DNA from: Rhodospirillales bacterium
GTDB lineage: Bacteria > Pseudomonadota > Alphaproteobacteria > BOG-932 > Roseiterribacteraceae
NCBI GenBank assembly: GCA_028291345.1
Contig: JAQGIF010000176.1
Coordinates: 1-39,184, forward strand
Direction of reading: 5' to 3'
Length of the DNA: 39,184 nt
Position 1 is the first letter of the stretch. Every line of letters starts with the position of its first letter. Both the position numbers and the translations under genes were made by a program. Shown here in pieces: positions 7,146 to 14,463 of this stretch. The notes under the pieces were generated by a model that saw only the letters and a program-made list of their open reading frames with translations, ran no database searches and was not told where the DNA came from.

Positions 7146-7940
7146 ATGGATATACCGACATACGAGACAATCTCGATTGAGCTTGATGACCGCATACTGG
7201 TCGCGACCCTGAACCGCCCGCACGCGCTGAACGCCCTCAACACCCAGATGGGGCTGGACCTATATGATCTGTGGAGCAGGCTCGCGGACTGCGGCGACGA
7301 CGTCCGGGTTGCGATCCTGACCGGCACGGGCGACCGGGCGTTTTGCGCGGGCGGCGATTTCAAGGAGCGTAACGGTCTATCCGATGATGCATGGCGGCAC
7401 CAGCATGAAATATTCGAGCGTGCCTTCCAGGCGATCATGGATTCGCCGGTACCGGTCATCGCCGCCGCGAACGGCCATGCCTATGGCGGAGGGCTGGAGT
7501 TCATCCTTGCCGCCGATTTTGCCTATGGCGTGCCCAGCGCGCGCTTCGCACTGACGGAGGTTACGATTGGCATAATGCCGGGTGGCGGCGGCACGCAGAC
7601 GCTGCCCCGCGCGGTCGGCGGCCGGCGCGCCAAGGAATTGATCCTGACCGGCCGCGCCTTCAGCGCTGATCAAGCGCTCGATTGGGGCGTGCTCAACCTA
7701 ATCTGCGAACCGGAGGCACTGCTGCAAACCGCCAAGGACACGGCCCGAACGATCGCCCGCAATGCTCCGCTGTCGGTGCGTCAGGCCAAAAAAGCCATAC
7801 AGGATGGCCTGCAAACCGATCTTCATGCCGGCCTCAGCATCGAGATCGAAGCCTATAATCATCTGGTCCCGACCGAAGATCGCCGGGAAGGCATCCGTGC
7901 TTTTGTCGAGAAACGCAGACCCATCTTCAAGGGGCGCTAA
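7146..7940 (+). CDS. Enoyl-CoA hydratase/isomerase (crotonase family)
   Basis: A 264-residue crotonase-fold protein that would hydrate the enoyl-CoA made by the nearby dehydrogenase. NRPHALNALN and FCAGGDFKE form the CoA pocket and oxyanion hole. Both catalytic glutamates of the hydratase reaction are present: Glu118 in GGGLEFILAADF and Glu138 in LTEVTIGIMPGGGGTQ, matching rat Glu144 and Glu164. The C-terminal NAPLSVRQAKKAI segment is also standard. The length fits the family (about 260). It is 3 bases after the GntR gene and therefore co-transcribed with it, so the regulator and hydratase rise together. With both Glu retained a hydratase is more likely than an isomerase, though crotonase paralogues vary widely in chemistry. 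Confidence 0.92.
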   Translation: MDIPTYETISIELDDRILVATLNRPHALNALNTQMGLDLYDLWSRLADCGDDVRVAILTGTGDRAFCAGGDFKERNGLSDDAWRHQHEIFERAFQAIMDSPVPVIAAANGHAYGGGLEFILAADFAYGVPSARFALTEVTIGIMPGGGGTQTLPRAVGGRRAKELILTGRAFSADQALDWGVLNLICEPEALLQTAKDTARTIARNAPLSVRQAKKAIQDGLQTDLHAGLSIEIEAYNHLVPTEDRREGIRAFVEKRRPIFKGR

Positions 7941-8052
7941 CGTCAAAGGCGAGAACCCACGCTCAATCTATTGATCCAGCATTGGATATTGCATATTTTA
8001 GTCGGCAGGCGTAGTATTCGTTCCCGTTAGCCTTTGTCTGGAAAGTTTCGCC

Positions 8053-8742
8053 ATGCCGATTTCAGGTTTCCGTATTGCAAAGTACGATAATGATTTGGCC
8101 GTATTGAACGCTCAAGTCGTCGAGTTGTTACGAGCAACACGAGATGCAATGACGCAGGCGTGCGAAGCATTGCATGAGCGCAACATACAAAAGGCAGAGA
8201 TCGTGGTTCACAATGACGACATTATCGATCATCTTGAGCTTATGATCCACAAGACTGCGTCTGATCTGATCATGCGCTATCAGCCTATTTCACAAGATCT
8301 TAGGCAAATCTTGGCATCTATGCGCGTTGCTTCGGATTTAGAGCGGATCGGCGACACCGCGGAAAGCATCGCCCGACGCGTCGTCGCGCTGGGCGATAAG
8401 CCGTTGATGGCCGTTCGGCGTATCAGTGCGCTGGCCAGTCTGGTGCTAGAACGCTTCAACAGCCTGATCGACGCCTACGAAACCCGCAGCGTCATCAACG
8501 CCGACGATATTCGCGAGCATGACGAGGATGTCGACGCCGCCTATATGGAAGCCGCAGGCGATATCCTGGCGATGATGGAAAGCGATCCGAGCTTCGTCCG
8601 TACCGGCGCGCAGCTTTTGTCCATCACCAAATCGTTCGAGCGGGTTGGCGACCGCCTGACCAATGTCGCCGAACAGATCCTTTACGAAATCAACGGCAAG
8701 ACGGAATTCGCCCATCGGCCAAAGGTCGGCTCCGGCCGCTAG
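8053..8742 (+). CDS. phoU: Phosphate signalling protein PhoU
   Basis: A 229-residue two-repeat helical bundle that links the PstSCAB phosphate transporter to the PhoR kinase in the cytoplasm. The duplicated metal-binding motifs are visible as ASDLERIGDTAESIA (near 96-110) and TKSFERVGDRLTNVAEQI (near 196-213). The length is close to the usual 225-240. No pst, phoB or phoR gene is in the window, so it is an orphan or a second copy, and no obvious Pho box lies in the 112-base upstream gap. The first 96 codons are markedly less GC-rich (about 46% over 8101-8340) than the rest (about 63% over 8341-8520), suggesting a recombination junction inside the gene. GGAAAG precedes the ATG. Confidence 0.93.
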   Translation: MPISGFRIAKYDNDLAVLNAQVVELLRATRDAMTQACEALHERNIQKAEIVVHNDDIIDHLELMIHKTASDLIMRYQPISQDLRQILASMRVASDLERIGDTAESIARRVVALGDKPLMAVRRISALASLVLERFNSLIDAYETRSVINADDIREHDEDVDAAYMEAAGDILAMMESDPSFVRTGAQLLSITKSFERVGDRLTNVAEQILYEINGKTEFAHRPKVGSGR

Positions 8743-8756
8743 CTCGGTTTGCGGCT

Positions 8757-8776
8757 AATAAAGGCCGGCCTTTATT
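8757..8776. terminator. Perfect 20-bp palindrome between phoU and the epoxide hydrolase gene
   Basis: The sequence is AATAAAGG-CCGG-CCTTTATT, a perfect palindrome able to form an 8-bp stem with a CCGG loop. It is followed on the plus strand by TT and abuts the stop codon of the leftward epoxide hydrolase (8778-8780). It lies 15 bases after the phoU stop. The GC core flanked by A/T runs on both sides fits a short bidirectional intrinsic terminator for the two converging genes. Confidence 0.65.
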
Positions 8777-8777
8777 T

Positions 8778-10034
8778 TCAGGTGCGCAGCAGCTTCCCGA
8801 ACGCCATCACATCATCGGCGAACAGTTTTGGCTGCTCCAGCGCCGCAAAGTGACCGCCGACCGGCATGTCGGTCCAGCGTACCAGCTTGAAGTGGCGCTC
8901 TGCGTAGCTTTTCGGCCAGAACACCAATTCTCCCGGGAAATGGGCGATCGCCGTCGGCTTGGTGATCGGGTCGGGCGGCACCGACGGCGCGCTGCTGGCA
9001 CCGGCATACATCCAGGACGCCGTTCCGAATGTGTTGGTCACCAGATAGACCATGATATTGTCCAGCACATCTTCGCGTGAATAGATCGACCAGGGATCGC
9101 CGTTCTTGAGATCGGACCAGGTCTTCATCTTCTCAAAGATCCAGGCCGCGGCCCCCAGCGGGCTGTCGGTCATCGCATAGGACAACGTCAGCGGCTTGGT
9201 GGACTGAATGTGGATATACCCGCCCTCGCCCATATAGACCTGCCCCCAACGGGCCATCGAGGCCTTATCCTCGTCAGTCACTACCGGCGCGCCGACACCC
9301 AGCAGGAAATTAAGATGGACCGCCTTGCAGCCTTTGCCCTCGGCGCCCAGCCAAAGTGAAATCATACTGCCATAATCGCCGCCTTGGGTGATGTAGGACG
9401 AATAGCCGAGATTCTCGGTCATCATCTTGTCCCACAGGCGGGCAACCTCACGCGTGTTGATTGGCTTTTTGGGCTTCGAGGAGAAACCGAAACCGGGGAT
9501 CGAGGGAATAACGACCGTGAATGCGTCATCCGCGCTGCCGCCGTGATTTTCAGGATGGGTCAGCGGATCGATGACCTTCAGGAATTCGGTGAAGGAGCCC
9601 GGCCAGCCATGGGTCATGATGATCGGCTGCGGATTCTTACCCGAGCCTTTTACATGGATGAAATGGATTTCGTAGTCTTCGACCTCGGCCTTGAAGTTCG
9701 GATACATATTCATCGCCGCTTCGCGCGCCCGCCAGTCATATTTGGTGACCAAATACAGGGCGAGATCCTTCATCGCCGCGCCGCTGGTCCCGTATTGCCA
9801 GGGTTCGCCTTCCGGCACATCCGGCCATTGCGCGTCCTTGATGCGCGACATGATGTAATCGAGCCGTGCCTGCGGCACTTCGATCTTGAAAGGCGTGACG
9901 TTGTTCATTGTCGTTCCCCCACTCGATTTGGTTTCCGCCACGGCCTCGAACGCCGGAATGAGGCTCCCTGCCGCCGCCACCATTCCAGCGCCGGCCGCCA
10001 ATACGTCCCGGCGGGACAAAGTCCGCTCATCCAT
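8778..10034 (-). CDS. Tat-targeted epoxide hydrolase (EHN-domain alpha/beta hydrolase)
   Basis: A 418-residue microsomal-type epoxide hydrolase. The N-terminus, TLSRRDVLAAGAGMVAAAG, is a twin-arginine signal with probable cleavage after the AVA near residue 33, so export of a folded enzyme to the periplasm is predicted. The EHN domain is about 47-155 (FKIEVPQARLDYIMSRI, WPDVPEGEPWQYG). The hydrolase core has THGWPGSFTEF with the oxyanion HGWPG at 142-146, the predicted nucleophile Asp220 in TQGGDYGSMI, and His395 in PVGGHFAALEQP. The ATG at 10034 is chosen because the Tat motif follows directly and AGGGAGG lies upstream; the longer frame to 10151 has no signal-like start. It follows the aldo/keto reductase on the same strand after 128 bases. 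The substrate is unknown. Confidence 0.9.
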   Translation of the reverse strand: MDERTLSRRDVLAAGAGMVAAAGSLIPAFEAVAETKSSGGTTMNNVTPFKIEVPQARLDYIMSRIKDAQWPDVPEGEPWQYGTSGAAMKDLALYLVTKYDWRAREAAMNMYPNFKAEVEDYEIHFIHVKGSGKNPQPIIMTHGWPGSFTEFLKVIDPLTHPENHGGSADDAFTVVIPSIPGFGFSSKPKKPINTREVARLWDKMMTENLGYSSYITQGGDYGSMISLWLGAEGKGCKAVHLNFLLGVGAPVVTDEDKASMARWGQVYMGEGGYIHIQSTKPLTLSYAMTDSPLGAAAWIFEKMKTWSDLKNGDPWSIYSREDVLDNIMVYLVTNTFGTASWMYAGASSAPSVPPDPITKPTAIAHFPGELVFWPKSYAERHFKLVRWTDMPVGGHFAALEQPKLFADDVMAFGKLLRT

Positions 10035-10117
10035 GGCTCCGCGGCCTCCCTCGATTTGTTTTGATTCGTGAAAGACTGTGACCGACACAGAAAGCGGCGT
10101 CCAGAGATTTTCTGACT

Positions 10118-10150
10118 TGCGCCAAGGGCCGACAAACGGGCCTTGGCGCA
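10118..10150. terminator. Strong hairpin between the aldo/keto reductase and epoxide hydrolase genes
   Basis: TGCGCCAAGG (10118-10127) pairs perfectly with CCTTGGCGCA (10141-10150). After one G-G mismatch, CC and GG extend the stem, leaving a 7-base loop. In the leftward transcript it lies 13 bases after the reductase stop and about 84 bases before the epoxide hydrolase ATG. No T-run follows in either direction. It may terminate, attenuate or stabilise the 3-prime end of the reductase message. Confidence 0.4.
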
Positions 10151-10162
10151 TGATCGCTTATC

Positions 10163-11110
10163 TTATCGGGGCGCGATCTTATCGATCTCAGCCAAGTCTT
10201 CCGGCGTCAGGACCCAATCGCCTGCCTTCGCATTCGCCTCGATTTGCGCGGGCTTGGTCGCTCCGGCGATCACGCTCGGCACCACCGGCTGGGCCAGCAG
10301 CCAGGAGAATGCAAGCTCAAGCAGCGTATGGCCGCGCGCCTCGGCGAAGTCCCTCAACTTGCCGACAATGTCGAGCCGCTCGTCGGTCAGATAATGGTCG
10401 AAATAGCCGCTGCCCTTGGCCTGCGTCAGGCGTGTGCCTTCGGGCATCGGTGCCCCTTTCTTGTACTTGCCGGTTAGGAGACCGCTCGCCAACGGGAAAT
10501 AGGGCAAAATGCCCAGCCCATAGGCCTCCGCCGCCGGCTTGAGGTCCGCCTCGAGCTTGCGCACGATCAGGCTGTATTCGTCCTGGCAAGAAATGAATCC
10601 GCTGAACCCGCGCGTCCTGGCGATCCAAGTCGCGTCCGCGACGCCCCAGGCCGGGACATTGGAGCAGCCGACATAACGCACCTTGCCCGACCGCACGAGA
10701 TCATCGAGCGTGCGCAGCGTCTCTTCCATCGGCGTCAGCGGATCGGGAACATGAAGCTGGTAGAGATCGATCCAATCGGTCTGCAGCCGCTTCAGGCTGT
10801 CTTCGACGGCTGACATGATATAGCGGCGGGAGGCTCCCTTCTTCACGCCCTCCTTGTCCATCGGCATGCCGAACTTGGTGGCAAGCACGATATCCTTGCG
10901 GCGAGCGCCCAAAATCTGGCCCATGACGGTCTCGGAACCGCCCTGCCCGCCATAGATATCGGCCGTGTCGAACAAAGTGATACCGGCGTCGAGCGCCGCG
11001 TGGATGACTGCGCGCGAGCCCTCAAGGTCAAGCCCCCATCCGAAATTGTTGCAGCCCAGGCCAATGACCGAAACCTGAAGGCCAGACTTTCCAACACTAC
11101 GGTATTTCAT
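10163..11110 (-). CDS. Aldo/keto reductase
   Basis: A 315-residue NADPH-dependent (alpha/beta)8-barrel oxidoreductase of the AKR superfamily, closest in style to the general-stress/YhdN and Tas groups. The catalytic tetrad is Asp48 and Tyr53 (LFDTADIYGG), Lys79 (LATKFG) and His120 (LYQLHVPD). SRRYIMSAVEDSLKRLQTDWIDLY is the family signature region. The C-terminal SVIAGATKPAQIEANAKA is the cofactor 2-prime-phosphate loop. Its upstream end faces dctP across 148 bases, so it may share regulation with the transporter. It could reduce an aldehyde or ketone in the catabolism of the transported acid, but that link is positional only. Confidence 0.92.
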   Translation of the reverse strand: MKYRSVGKSGLQVSVIGLGCNNFGWGLDLEGSRAVIHAALDAGITLFDTADIYGGQGGSETVMGQILGARRKDIVLATKFGMPMDKEGVKKGASRRYIMSAVEDSLKRLQTDWIDLYQLHVPDPLTPMEETLRTLDDLVRSGKVRYVGCSNVPAWGVADATWIARTRGFSGFISCQDEYSLIVRKLEADLKPAAEAYGLGILPYFPLASGLLTGKYKKGAPMPEGTRLTQAKGSGYFDHYLTDERLDIVGKLRDFAEARGHTLLELAFSWLLAQPVVPSVIAGATKPAQIEANAKAGDWVLTPEDLAEIDKIAPR

Positions 11111-11258
11111 GAAACGATTCTCCGATTTGGCTCACTGCACCACGTCTGCCGGAACATCCTCAGCAAAATGATGTCCCAAGCTGGTGCCTTTAAGCTATTG
11201 AGACGCCGGGGCGCTGTCGACTCTTACCGCTGTCGGCGAGAAAAACTAAGGACCTTTC
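11111..11258. promoter_or_regulatory. Divergent gap between the aldo/keto reductase and dctP genes
   Basis: This 148-base region must contain the promoters of the leftward reductase/epoxide hydrolase genes and the rightward TRAP operon. AAGGA stands 8 bases before the dctP ATG as the ribosome site. I do not see a convincing palindrome or a clear -35/-10 pair. Confidence 0.35.
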
Positions 11259-12302
11259 ATGGGAAGAGTTCGCATTTTGTCGATGATTGCGGCCAGCATT
11301 ATCGTGACCATGGCGATCGTATCACCGGCCCGCGCCGACAAGATTGTTTTACGGCTGGCCGATGGCATTCCGTCGGGGCACATCATCGACCGGCTGGTAA
11401 TCGAACCTTTCATCAAGGCAGTCAGTGCGGCGAGCGCTGGGCAAATCGAAATCCAGCATTTCCCGGCCGAACAGCTCGGCAAGTCGCGCGACCTGCTGAT
11501 GCTGACTCAGGCCGGCGTCGCCGATATCGGCTTCATCGTGCCATCTTACATCTCCGACCGCATGCCACTGACGACGGTCACCGAACTGCCGGGAATTTTC
11601 CAAACTACCTGCCAGGGCAATGCGGCACTCCGTTCGCTGATCAGCGATGGCGAGATTCTCGACGCGCAGGAATACAAGCCGAACGGCATCAAGCCGTTAA
11701 TCATCTTCCTGATGCCGGCCTATCAACTGGTGCTGTCCAGCCAGCACAAACTCGACAGCATTAAGGATGTTGAAGGCCTGAAGATCCGAACGCCGGGCGG
11801 CGCGATGGATTTGACCGTCCTGGGAATAGGCGCTGTGCCGATCCGTGTGGCGCCGCCGGAAATCTACGAATCGATGTCGCGCGGCACGCTGGACGGTGCG
11901 TTGCTGCCCTACCAGAGCGCCGTCTCCTATCACATTCCCGGATTGCTGAAGTCCGGCACCGTCGAGCAGGACTTCGGAACCGTCGCGATCACCTTCTCGA
12001 TCAGCCTGAAGAAATGGAACACCCTGCCCGCCAGCGTCCAAACCCTCCTGGCGGATACGGGAAAGGCACTCAGCGAGCAGGCATGCGGCCCGTTCGACAG
12101 GGCGGAGAATGCCGCGATGGACAAGATTCGCGCGGCAGGCGTTCGCCTGATTCCACCAAACAATGCCGACCGCGCCGATCTCGCCGCGGCCTTCGAGAAA
12201 GTTCGTCAGGACTGGGCGCAAAGGCTGGACAATCGGGGCAAACCGGGCAGCGCCGTGGTTGCCGCCTTCACCGAAGCAGCCGCGAAGGCGAAATCCCAAT
12301 GA
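11259..12302 (+). CDS. dctP: TRAP transporter periplasmic substrate-binding protein
   Basis: A 347-residue extracytoplasmic solute receptor of the DctP family, which binds a carboxylic acid and hands it to the DctQM membrane complex. The signal peptide is residues 1-26 (basic MGRVR, hydrophobic core, ending in PARA), with the mature protein starting DKIVLRLADG. LKIRTPGGAMDLTVLGIGA carries the Arg that in this family salt-bridges the substrate carboxylate, and EIYESMSRGTLDGAL is the conserved P1-domain segment. AAGGA precedes the ATG, and the stop overlaps the dctQ start as ATGA. Genes nearby suggest that the ligand may be the acid handled by the CoA-transferase cluster. Confidence 0.93.
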   Translation: MGRVRILSMIAASIIVTMAIVSPARADKIVLRLADGIPSGHIIDRLVIEPFIKAVSAASAGQIEIQHFPAEQLGKSRDLLMLTQAGVADIGFIVPSYISDRMPLTTVTELPGIFQTTCQGNAALRSLISDGEILDAQEYKPNGIKPLIIFLMPAYQLVLSSQHKLDSIKDVEGLKIRTPGGAMDLTVLGIGAVPIRVAPPEIYESMSRGTLDGALLPYQSAVSYHIPGLLKSGTVEQDFGTVAITFSISLKKWNTLPASVQTLLADTGKALSEQACGPFDRAENAAMDKIRAAGVRLIPPNNADRADLAAAFEKVRQDWAQRLDNRGKPGSAVVAAFTEAAAKAKSQ

Positions 12303-12859
12303 AAATTCTGCTTGGTCTGCTTGCGAAGATCGAGGCGACGCTTGCGCTGGCGGCGGCCATCATATTGTTCGCCGTTATGCTGATCGTCGCGGCCGATGTC
12401 GGGATGCGCTATGCGTTCAATCAACCGTTCAGCTGGTCCTACGATCTGATCTCGCTCTATTTGGTGTTGGCGATCTTCTATTTCTGCCTGTCGCGCGCCT
12501 TCGCCACGCATGCCCATGTCGGTGTCGACATCCTGCACTATTACGTGTCGCAAAAGGTCCGCCGGGCGTTCGAACTCATCACTTGCTTGGTTTCCGCGCC
12601 GATCTTCGTTGCCATCGCCATCGTCTGTTGGCGACGCGCGCACCTGGCTTTCACAGGTCATGATGTCATGGCCGGCGCCATCGAATGGCCAAGCTGGGCA
12701 TTCATCATGCTCGCCCCGATCGGGGCAGGTCTTCTTACGTTACGTCTGATCCTGAACGGCATTGCCCACGCGGTGACGCTGTTCGGTGGCCCGGAAATCA
12801 TCCCTCTTCCCGTTCTTGCCCGCTCAGATGAAGGCATCGATCAGGCGGCCTTCGAATGA
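12299..12859 (+). CDS. dctQ: TRAP transporter small membrane subunit
   Basis: A 186-residue DctQ-type protein with four predicted membrane helices: about 10-32, 45-63, 85-108 and 125-150. RYAFNQPFSWSYDLISLYLVLAIF contains the conserved Asn-x-Pro-x-x-Trp and acidic residue typical of the family, and SRAFATHAHVGVDIL is the usual loop after helix 2. It couples DctP to DctM at the inner membrane. The ATG at 12299 overlaps the dctP stop and its own stop overlaps the dctM ATG, so the three subunits are translationally coupled. The longer open frame to 12014 lies inside dctP and is not used. Confidence 0.92.
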   Translation: MKILLGLLAKIEATLALAAAIILFAVMLIVAADVGMRYAFNQPFSWSYDLISLYLVLAIFYFCLSRAFATHAHVGVDILHYYVSQKVRRAFELITCLVSAPIFVAIAIVCWRRAHLAFTGHDVMAGAIEWPSWAFIMLAPIGAGLLTLRLILNGIAHAVTLFGGPEIIPLPVLARSDEGIDQAAFE

Positions 12860-14139
12860 CATTGCTTCTGGTCATGATCGCCCTTTTCGCTTTTTTGGCG
12901 ATCGGGGTTCCGGTCGGTTTTGCCATGGCTGTATCGGGAGCGATCGGGCTTTATGTCGGCTTCGGTCAGGACGTCGTGCTGGGCGTTTTGGAAACCGCGC
13001 CGCTGTCGGCAATTGCTTCATATGAACTCATCACCATTCCGATGTTCCTTTTGATGGCGGAAATGGTGCTGTTGAGCGGCATCGCGGATGATCTATTCAA
13101 GACCGCCGCGGCCTGGTTCGGACGCATTCCGGGCGGACTTGGCATCGCCACCACCCTAGCTGGCGCAGGGTTCGGCGCGATCTGCGGCACCAGCACGGCG
13201 TCGGCCGCGACCCTGTCGGCAACCAGCCTGCCGTCGATGATCAAGCAGGGCTACGAGCCGAAAATGGCGGCCGGTGTCGTGGCGATATCGGGCACGCTCG
13301 CAATGCTGCTGCCGACCAGCGTGGCGCTCATCATCTTCGCCCTGCTGGCGGAGGTGAATGTGGCAAAGCTGCTGATGAGCGGCATCATCCCTGCCATCGT
13401 CGTAACAATCACGATCATCGCCACAATCCTGTTCCTGGTTTGGCAGGACCCATCGCGCGCGCCGCGCGCGCCCCGCGTGGCGTTGCGAGAAAAGCTGATA
13501 TTGCTGAAGGGCGTTGGCCCGATGCTGCTGCTGTTCACGGTCGTTACCGGAGCGATCTTCACCGGTCTGGCCACGCCGACAGAGGCGTCGGCGGTCGGCG
13601 CATTCGGTGGGTTTATCCTGGCGATCGCCCGTGCAAAGCCCAAGGTCCGGCAGCTTCTCCAGGGTTTCGAGCGCGCCGCGATCGGCAGTTGCATGATCGC
13701 CATGATCCTGATGGGAGCGAGCATCTTCGGCTATTTCTTTACGCTGTCGCACGTCACGCAGGATCTCGTGTCCTGGGTCGGCGCATTGCATGTGTCGCGC
13801 TGGCTCATCATCGTGCTTATCCTGGCTATGTATATCGTGCTGGGATCGTTCATGGATCAGATCGCGATCCTGGTTCTGACCGTTCCGATCGTCCTGCCGC
13901 TGATCAAATCGCTTGGTTTCGACCCGATTTGGTTTGGGGTCGTGAAGATTGTCACCGCTGAAGTCGGGATGATAACCCCGCCTATCGGCCTCAACTGCTT
14001 CATCGTCGCCCGCTATTCGGGGCGCCCTGTCATTGAAGTGTTTCGCGGAACCATGCCGCATTTCGTGGCCCATCTGATCGCCATCGCGATCATGGTCGCC
14101 TTTCCGGCGATCGTTCTATGGCTGCCGTCGCATATGTAA
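12856..14139 (+). CDS. dctM: TRAP transporter large permease subunit
   Basis: A 427-residue DctM protein, the sodium-driven channel subunit of the transporter, with about 12 hydrophobic segments. GFGAICGTSTASAATLSATSLPSM is the conserved family signature in the first half, and the second-half counterpart is EVGMITPPIGLNCFIV. The length is standard (about 425-430). There is no following gene on the strand for 1.9 kb, so dctPQM is the full operon; I saw no clear intrinsic terminator after the stop. Confidence 0.94.
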   Translation: MTLLLVMIALFAFLAIGVPVGFAMAVSGAIGLYVGFGQDVVLGVLETAPLSAIASYELITIPMFLLMAEMVLLSGIADDLFKTAAAWFGRIPGGLGIATTLAGAGFGAICGTSTASAATLSATSLPSMIKQGYEPKMAAGVVAISGTLAMLLPTSVALIIFALLAEVNVAKLLMSGIIPAIVVTITIIATILFLVWQDPSRAPRAPRVALREKLILLKGVGPMLLLFTVVTGAIFTGLATPTEASAVGAFGGFILAIARAKPKVRQLLQGFERAAIGSCMIAMILMGASIFGYFFTLSHVTQDLVSWVGALHVSRWLIIVLILAMYIVLGSFMDQIAILVLTVPIVLPLIKSLGFDPIWFGVVKIVTAEVGMITPPIGLNCFIVARYSGRPVIEVFRGTMPHFVAHLIAIAIMVAFPAIVLWLPSHM

Positions 14140-14162
14140 GCGGCGACGACTATTCTCCTGCA

Positions 14163-14463
14163 TCAACGCCGACAGTGGACGCCGATCCATTCCCAGTGGC
14201 CTTGACGGGCGCCCCAGCGTCCGGCCTCCAGAACAGGCCAAGTTCGGGCCGTTCGAAATAATGGCCATTGACCCAGAAATACCCGAGCCCGCTCCACTCA
14301 TAATGGCCCAGCCCCCGGGACCACCCGCTCGGGCGGCACAGCCGGTGCCGGCACGACCTCCTCATTCGCCGACCCCAACACCGATATGCACGCTTGCCAC
14401 GGCGCCTTGCGCCAAGCCTCAAGTGGTGCAAACAGCAAGCACAGACACTATCCATCCGTTCAT
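14163..14463 (-). pseudogene. Decayed YXWGXW-repeat secreted protein
   Basis: Read leftward from an ATG at 14463, the sequence gives a signal peptide (MNGWIVSVLAVCTT, in-frame TGA, then GLAQGAVASVHIGVGVGE). A +1 shift leads to EEVVPAPAVPPERVVPGAGP, another shift to YEWSGLGYFWVNGHYFERP and ELGLFWRP, and a third to GRWGARQGHWEWIGVHCRR and a TGA ending at 14163. The Pro-rich stretch followed by Tyr/Trp-Gly-x-Trp repeats is characteristic of YXWGXW (WXXGXW) repeat proteins, small envelope proteins common in proteobacteria. One nonsense codon and at least three frame changes in 300 bases mean the gene is dead unless the sequence is very poor here. No other coding feature occupies 14140-14462. Confidence 0.65.

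Noticed and set aside
4955-7940. Methylcitrate (propionate) cycle interpretation of the MmgE/PrpD gene
   Set aside because: No methylcitrate synthase, methylisocitrate lyase or AcnD gene is present, and the CoA-transferase/dehydrogenase/hydratase neighbours fit another pathway.
9384-10064. Plus-strand open frame of 226 residues opposite the epoxide hydrolase
   Set aside because: Antisense shadow of a gene with clear catalytic motifs; no start context or domain.
13156-14073. Minus-strand open frame of 305 residues opposite dctM
   Set aside because: Its sequence is dominated by Arg, Asp, His and Gln, typical of the antisense of a hydrophobic GC-rich gene; dctM on the other strand has full family signatures.
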